DNA of 5,970 nt from Eubacterium sp. UBA3720 (GTDB taxonomy: Bacteria; Bacillota; Clostridia; Lachnospirales; Lachnospiraceae). The DNA lies in assembly GCA_002371335.1 (NCBI GenBank), contig DFHP01000031.1, positions 4,982-10,951 of the forward strand. The letters run 5' to 3'. Both the position numbers and the translations under genes were made by a program. The notes beneath the pieces are model-generated. The model saw only the letters and a list, made by a program, of their open reading frames with translations. It was not told the DNA's origin and searched no databases. This document shows positions 4,874 through 5,970 of this stretch, one piece after another. Positions within the stretch are counted from its first letter, which is position 1. The number at the start of each line of letters is the position of its first letter.

Positions 4874-5970
4874 ATGAAAATTACTGATCTTCTGAAGAAG
4901 GAAGGCATTAAGATCGGCGGTACCTGTAAAAACAAACAGGACGCGATCGACCAGATGGTCGAACTGATGTGCAAGGAAGGAAACATCAACGACCCTGAAA
5001 AATACAAAAAAGCCGTTCTCGCCAGAGAGGCAGAGAGCACTACGGCGATCGGAGAAGGAATTGCGATCCCGCATGCAAAGACAGACGCTGTTTCCAGACC
5101 TGGTCTGGCAGCCATGACAGTTCCTAATGGCGTGGATTATGACGCACCGGATGAGGAGCCGTCAGATCTGATTTTCCTGATCGCTGCTCCGAATACAGAG
5201 AGTAATGTACATCTTGAGGTTCTGGCTCGTCTTTCCGGAATGCTGATGGATGATGACTTTACTGACGCGCTTCGTCAGGCAAAGACAGCCGACGAATTCC
5301 TGGCAGTAATTGACAAGGCAGAAAGCGAGTCTGAGGCTGCAGAGACAGCTAAAGCATCGGCAGACAACGGACTTCCGGATATCGTAGCTATCACAGCATG
5401 CCCGACTGGTATCGCCCATACCTATATGGCTGCGGAAGCGCTTGAGAAACAGGCAAAAGCCATGGGACTCAGCCTGAAGGCAGAGACTCAGGGCTCCGTA
5501 GGAGCAAAGAACGTTCTTACGGCAGAAGAGATCGCTAACGCAAAAGGCGTTATCATCGCAGCTGATAAGAAGATCGAGCTTAATCGTTTTGCAGGCAAAC
5601 AGGTATATCAGACATCTGTATCCGCAGGTATCAATAAGCCGGAAGAACTGATCAATGCTATCGTAAATAATCAGGCGCCTGTACTGGACGGAACAGCTCC
5701 GGCGGCTTCCGCTGTCACAGAGAAACAGGGATTTGCAGGCTCTTTCTACAAGAACCTGATGAACGGCGTATCTCACATGCTTCCGTTCGTTGTAGGCGGC
5801 GGTATCCTGATCGCGCTTTCATTCCTGATCGACCAGCCGGGACTTGGAACATCAGCCTATGGTTCTTCTATCCCTGCCGCAGCATTCTTTAATCAGATCG
5901 GTAACGCGGCGTTTGGATTCATGCTTCCGATCCTCGCAGGATATATCGCGATGGCCATTGCCGACCGTCC
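4874..5970 (+). CDS. fruA: Fructose PTS permease EIIABC (3' partial)
   Basis: The frame runs from ATG 4874 to the window end without a stop: 365 full codons of a protein usually about 620-650 residues. It would import fructose and phosphorylate it to fructose 1-phosphate, using phosphate from HPr. Domain order is EIIA (about 1-150), with the phospho-histidine His67 in AIPHAK; a short Ala/Glu linker (about 148-166); EIIB (about 168-265), with phospho-cysteine Cys176 in ITACPTGIAHTYMAAEAL; a second linker; and the start of membrane domain EIIC from about 287, with FYKNLMNGVSHMLPFVVGGG and the first membrane segments. It lies 19 bases after fruK; an A/G-rich stretch (AAAGGTAGG, 4856-4864) serves as ribosome binding site. 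All key residues seen are intact. The rest of EIIC lies beyond the window. Confidence 0.95.
   Translation, partial: MKITDLLKKEGIKIGGTCKNKQDAIDQMVELMCKEGNINDPEKYKKAVLAREAESTTAIGEGIAIPHAKTDAVSRPGLAAMTVPNGVDYDAPDEEPSDLIFLIAAPNTESNVHLEVLARLSGMLMDDDFTDALRQAKTADEFLAVIDKAESESEAAETAKASADNGLPDIVAITACPTGIAHTYMAAEALEKQAKAMGLSLKAETQGSVGAKNVLTAEEIANAKGVIIAADKKIELNRFAGKQVYQTSVSAGINKPEELINAIVNNQAPVLDGTAPAASAVTEKQGFAGSFYKNLMNGVSHMLPFVVGGGILIALSFLIDQPGLGTSAYGSSIPAAAFFNQIGNAAFGFMLPILAGYIAMAIADR

Noticed and set aside
5162..5776. 204-codon open frame on the - strand
   Set aside because: It lies wholly antisense to fruA, whose EIIA, EIIB and EIIC motifs are intact. The antisense product is rich in Cys, Ser and Arg without any recognisable domain.

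Overview
The window looks like chromosomal DNA from a low-to-moderate GC Gram-positive anaerobe, most likely a Clostridia member of the Lachnospiraceae type. This is an inference from the gene content (fruR-fruK-fruA PTS operon, PcsB-like coiled-coil secreted protein, clostridial-type glutamate synthase), the strong purine-rich ribosome binding sites, and the contrast between balanced coding DNA and very AT-rich spacers. All recognisable genes lie on the + strand. I see no mobile element, CRISPR array, tRNA or rRNA.

Layout: (1) 2-934 is the 3' end of a glutamate synthase large-subunit-type gene, covering the GXGXG beta-helix domain; the 5' part lies outside the window. (2) 935-1173 is a spacer with an extended -10 promoter, a WalR-box-like repeat upstream of it and two inverted repeats. 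(3) 1174-2616 encodes a secreted 480-residue cell-wall-type protein: signal peptide, PcsB-like coiled coil, acidic Glu/Ala/Pro linker and a small C-terminal domain resembling a divergent 3D (double-psi beta-barrel) domain. A strong intrinsic terminator follows. (4) 2617-3202 is a 586-base gene-free stretch. It holds that terminator, a GC-rich (about 63% G+C) hairpin-dense island at about 2771-2900 that may be an undescribed structured RNA, and a very AT-rich (about 24% G+C) leader with promoter-like sites and palindromes. (5) 3203-5970 is a fructose operon: a DeoR-family repressor (fruR), 1-phosphofructokinase (fruK) and the fructose PTS permease EIIABC (fruA, cut by the window end).

How the genes work together: FruA would import fructose and phosphorylate it to fructose 1-phosphate. 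FruK would convert that to fructose 1,6-bisphosphate for glycolysis. FruR would sense a sugar phosphate and control the operon. fruR and fruK overlap by one base and fruK-fruA are 19 bases apart, so one transcript is likely. The gltB fragment (nitrogen assimilation) and the secreted coiled-coil protein (cell wall) are independent units.

The best candidates for something new are the GC-rich island at 2771-2900 and the unusual C-terminal domain of the secreted protein. Neither can be proved from one sequence.
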